NCBI GenBank assembly: GCA_963971405.1
Contig: OZ020488.1
Location: forward strand, 43,134,888 to 43,198,887
DNA from: Psococerastis gibbosa
Lineage: Eukaryota; Arthropoda; Insecta; Psocodea; Psocidae
Reading direction: 5' to 3'
DNA length: 64,000 bases
The notes beneath the pieces are model-generated. The model did not search any database. It was not told the DNA's origin and saw nothing but the letters and a program-made list of their open reading frames with translations. Below, one piece after another: positions 40,601 to 43,600 of the stretch (position 1 is the stretch's first letter; each line of letters begins with the position of its first letter). The position numbers and the translations under genes were made by a program.

Positions 40601-43600
40601 ATGGTGTTTTAAATATAAACATTTTTCTTATTTTCTTATTTTTTTTTTTAGTAAAAAAAGCCTTTCTTCATTTCTTCTTGATTACTACCTTACCTACATT
40701 TATATTTGAGGGACCCTACCCCCTCGGCAACTTTGCCCCCCCAATGAAAATGGTGAATTTACGCCTATTTAAGGATAAGTACGCAATTTGGCGGGGAAAA
40801 CCAGTGATAAGTGTAGCCTGCACAAGCTAAGTACAGAGTTTTTGACCGGGTCCAGGTATCCGTTCTGCTATGCTGCAGTGTGTAAGACTTCGATATTTTT
40901 TGCGTTGGTACTTATCTCCTCTGATAGTTGGCTTATAGTTAACGGGTGCCTCGTAAGGCAAATTATGGTTCCCCCCCGCTCCAGTTACTGTATTTCTCAG
41001 GATTCATAACAAAAATTGTGCAAAGAATATTTTTACAGTGTTGCCTAGGATCAAAACATTCCATGTCCATACTTTTCTCATTTTGCGTGGACTATTCACT
41101 GATACACACGCAATGGCGGATCCACGGGGGGGGGGGGGGATCAGGGGGTCATGACCCCCCCTCCCCTACCTAAATGGTTAAATTCATTGTAAATCCATAA
41201 CATACCTAGTTTAAAAAAAAATTGAATAAAACTCAACTTTTCAACAAAAAAAAAAAAAAAATACCTTTTAATCTTACAAAAAACTCCCCCCCCCCTAATT
41301 TTTCGACTGGATCCCCCCTTGTACACACGTGTATTGCCTTGCTGTCCAGAGTGAATCATTATTATGCAATTGAGGATAATTATTGTCATTACAACAAAAT
41401 GATTGTGTTCATGGGATTTACTTGCACAATAAATGAAAGATCCTTTAAAAACTTTTAATTTGCTATACTAATACTAATTATGAGCCTTTAGGTACACGAT
41501 TAATTAAATAATTGTCATAGACCTTTGCCACAGCCTTTTAACTGCAGCCTTAATAAAAGAGATGTCTTTACTAAACCTCTGTTTCTAAGGTATGCCAATT
41601 GATGCAATGGCAATGAGTGATTGAATTCCTAATTTTATATGACATTCTGGTTTTGTTTCAGGCACAAAAATTTGATATGTATGTAAAATATTGTAAAAAT
41701 AAGCCTGACTCGAATGCGGTGCTAGTCAACCACGCTGGGTGCTTCTTCGAGGACGTGCAGAAGAAGCATCGGGTGGAACACCCTATAGCCGCCTACCTGA
41801 TCAAACCTGTACAGCGGATTACTAAATACCAATTACTGCTCAAGGATCTCCAGTCTTGTTGTCAGGAAGGACAGGGCGAAATTAAGGTACGACTCACAAG
41901 GATAGTGATAGATAGTAGGGTTAAGCTATCTACAGTATGTATACTTTAATAAATAAATAAAAGAATAAAACTTTATACAAGTAACCATACCACCTAGCCC
42001 TACATTAGAAATATAGGCTACCCAAGGAGGGTTATGGCAGTATCCGTACTTAGCACCACATAACAAGCGAAAAAGTGCTCTAAACCTAAAAAATAAGGGA
42101 GGACTCAATTTACCTTCATATATCCGTGTGAAGAGCACTCCTTAATAACATAATACAAGGCGCCATTGAGGGCACCAATTTTAAATTGAAATAAAAGTTG
42201 TTTTTTGTTGTTTCCAACGCCTGCTTCCAGCATTTCTGCTTTAAGCAACCCTGTCAGCCTGGCTGGGGGAGTGAGTCTGATTGTTAACTTGAGGCACCCT
42301 AAGGGCAGACTCTTTTACCTCAAGGAAAGGGGAGTTGACTAAGTGAATTAATACATTTTTTTTTCTGTCTAGGATGGACTAGAAGTGATGCTCAACGTGC
42401 CGAAGAAGGCGAACGACGCGATGCACTTGTCTCTTGTTGAAAACTGTGATGTGTCCCTCGACAAATTGGGCGAAGTGATTCTGCAAGACTCGTTCCATGT
42501 GTGGGACCCCAAGCAAATCATCAGGAAGGGGCGAGAAAGGCACATTTTCCTGTTTGAGCAGTATCTGTTGTTTAGTAAAGAAGTCAAAGATTCGTCGGGG
42601 AAGGCCAAGTACATTTACAAAAATAAATTAATGGTAAGTAGGTCTAACTGTGTGAAGTAATATTCATAGTTTTGTAGTCATTTATCAAACTATGGGAACC
42701 GCTCCTAGCAAGAACCATCCCCAGCAACTTGCGCCGGGACATTGCTGTGGCAGCGTTCCGAATGGCCCCAGGACATGACTACCTCCAGAGCCACCTGCAC
42801 AGAATGGGTATCGCCGAGTCACCCGAATGCCCCCTCTGCTTCCAAGGGGAGGGGAATGCCGATCACCTATTCAGCTGCACTGGCATCGAGGTAGAAAACC
42901 GAACTGAGACTCAGGAGGGATTGGCCCTGCACGGCGTCAATTGGCCTACCAGCCAAGGATGGGCGTTGACTGAAGCAGAAGAAGATTTATCTAACTAAAA
43001 TAAAGGTCTTCGTTTGCATAGTGGTGGTTTGCTTGTACTTGTGCGAGTCTCTACACATCATGCGATCGGTGACCTGTCGAACTCATCACTAGTATTACCT
43101 ACAGAGGTGACTGAAGAGGTTATTCGGATACATTCATTGAATTGTTTGTAAGCGAATAATCTTTTTAAATTAAAAAAAAAAAATGTATGAAAACAAATAT
43201 GCTACCTACCTATATGCAAACTGCCAGCTTATGTTACTGCTGATTGTTAAATAAGTTTGCAGCGTCCTCCCAGTTTACCATAGGCGCCCATTCCATTGAC
43301 CGGCTAGGGCTATTTCCAAAAACGGTGACGTGGTAGCAGACATTCAAGACTTAGGTGGCGTTTCCATCAACCTCGCATTGCAGAATGCAAATGACATTGA
43401 CGGAAATTAGAATTTTTCTTTTTATAGAAATCTATTAAAATGTTTGTACTTAACATATCCCATGACGCCATTTTTTAATTTTAATTTGTTTGTGATTTTA
43501 CTGTATGATCATTGATCAATTTTAACTATGGCATAGAGGAAAATAAACATTTCCGTCAATTCTGCAATGCGATGTCAGTGGAAACGCCACCTAAGTCTTG

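Larger units (their letters stand above)
37682..40767 (+). mobile_element. hAT-superfamily transposon (ZMYM1-like transposase), decayed
   Basis: Short imperfect terminal repeats: TAGGCGTTAATTGGGGGGG at the left, and the right end reads AATTTACGCCTA, the inverse of TAGGCGTAAATT. G/C runs sit just inside both ends. One transposase gene fills the interior. An 8-bp target duplication could not be fixed because boundaries are blurred. Confidence 0.75.
37517..41097. repeat. Outer inverted repeats flanking the hAT copy
   Basis: GTCCACGCAAAATGAGAAAA, GTATGGACGTGGAATGTTTT, GATCCTA and ATATTCTTTGCAC (37527-37605) recur in inverse orientation at ~41018-41093. A direct ~23 bp match (GTGTAGCCTGCACAAG) lies nearer the hAT at 37657 and 40811. 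The hAT may have landed inside an older foldback, or these are its outer subterminal parts. Confidence 0.7.
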
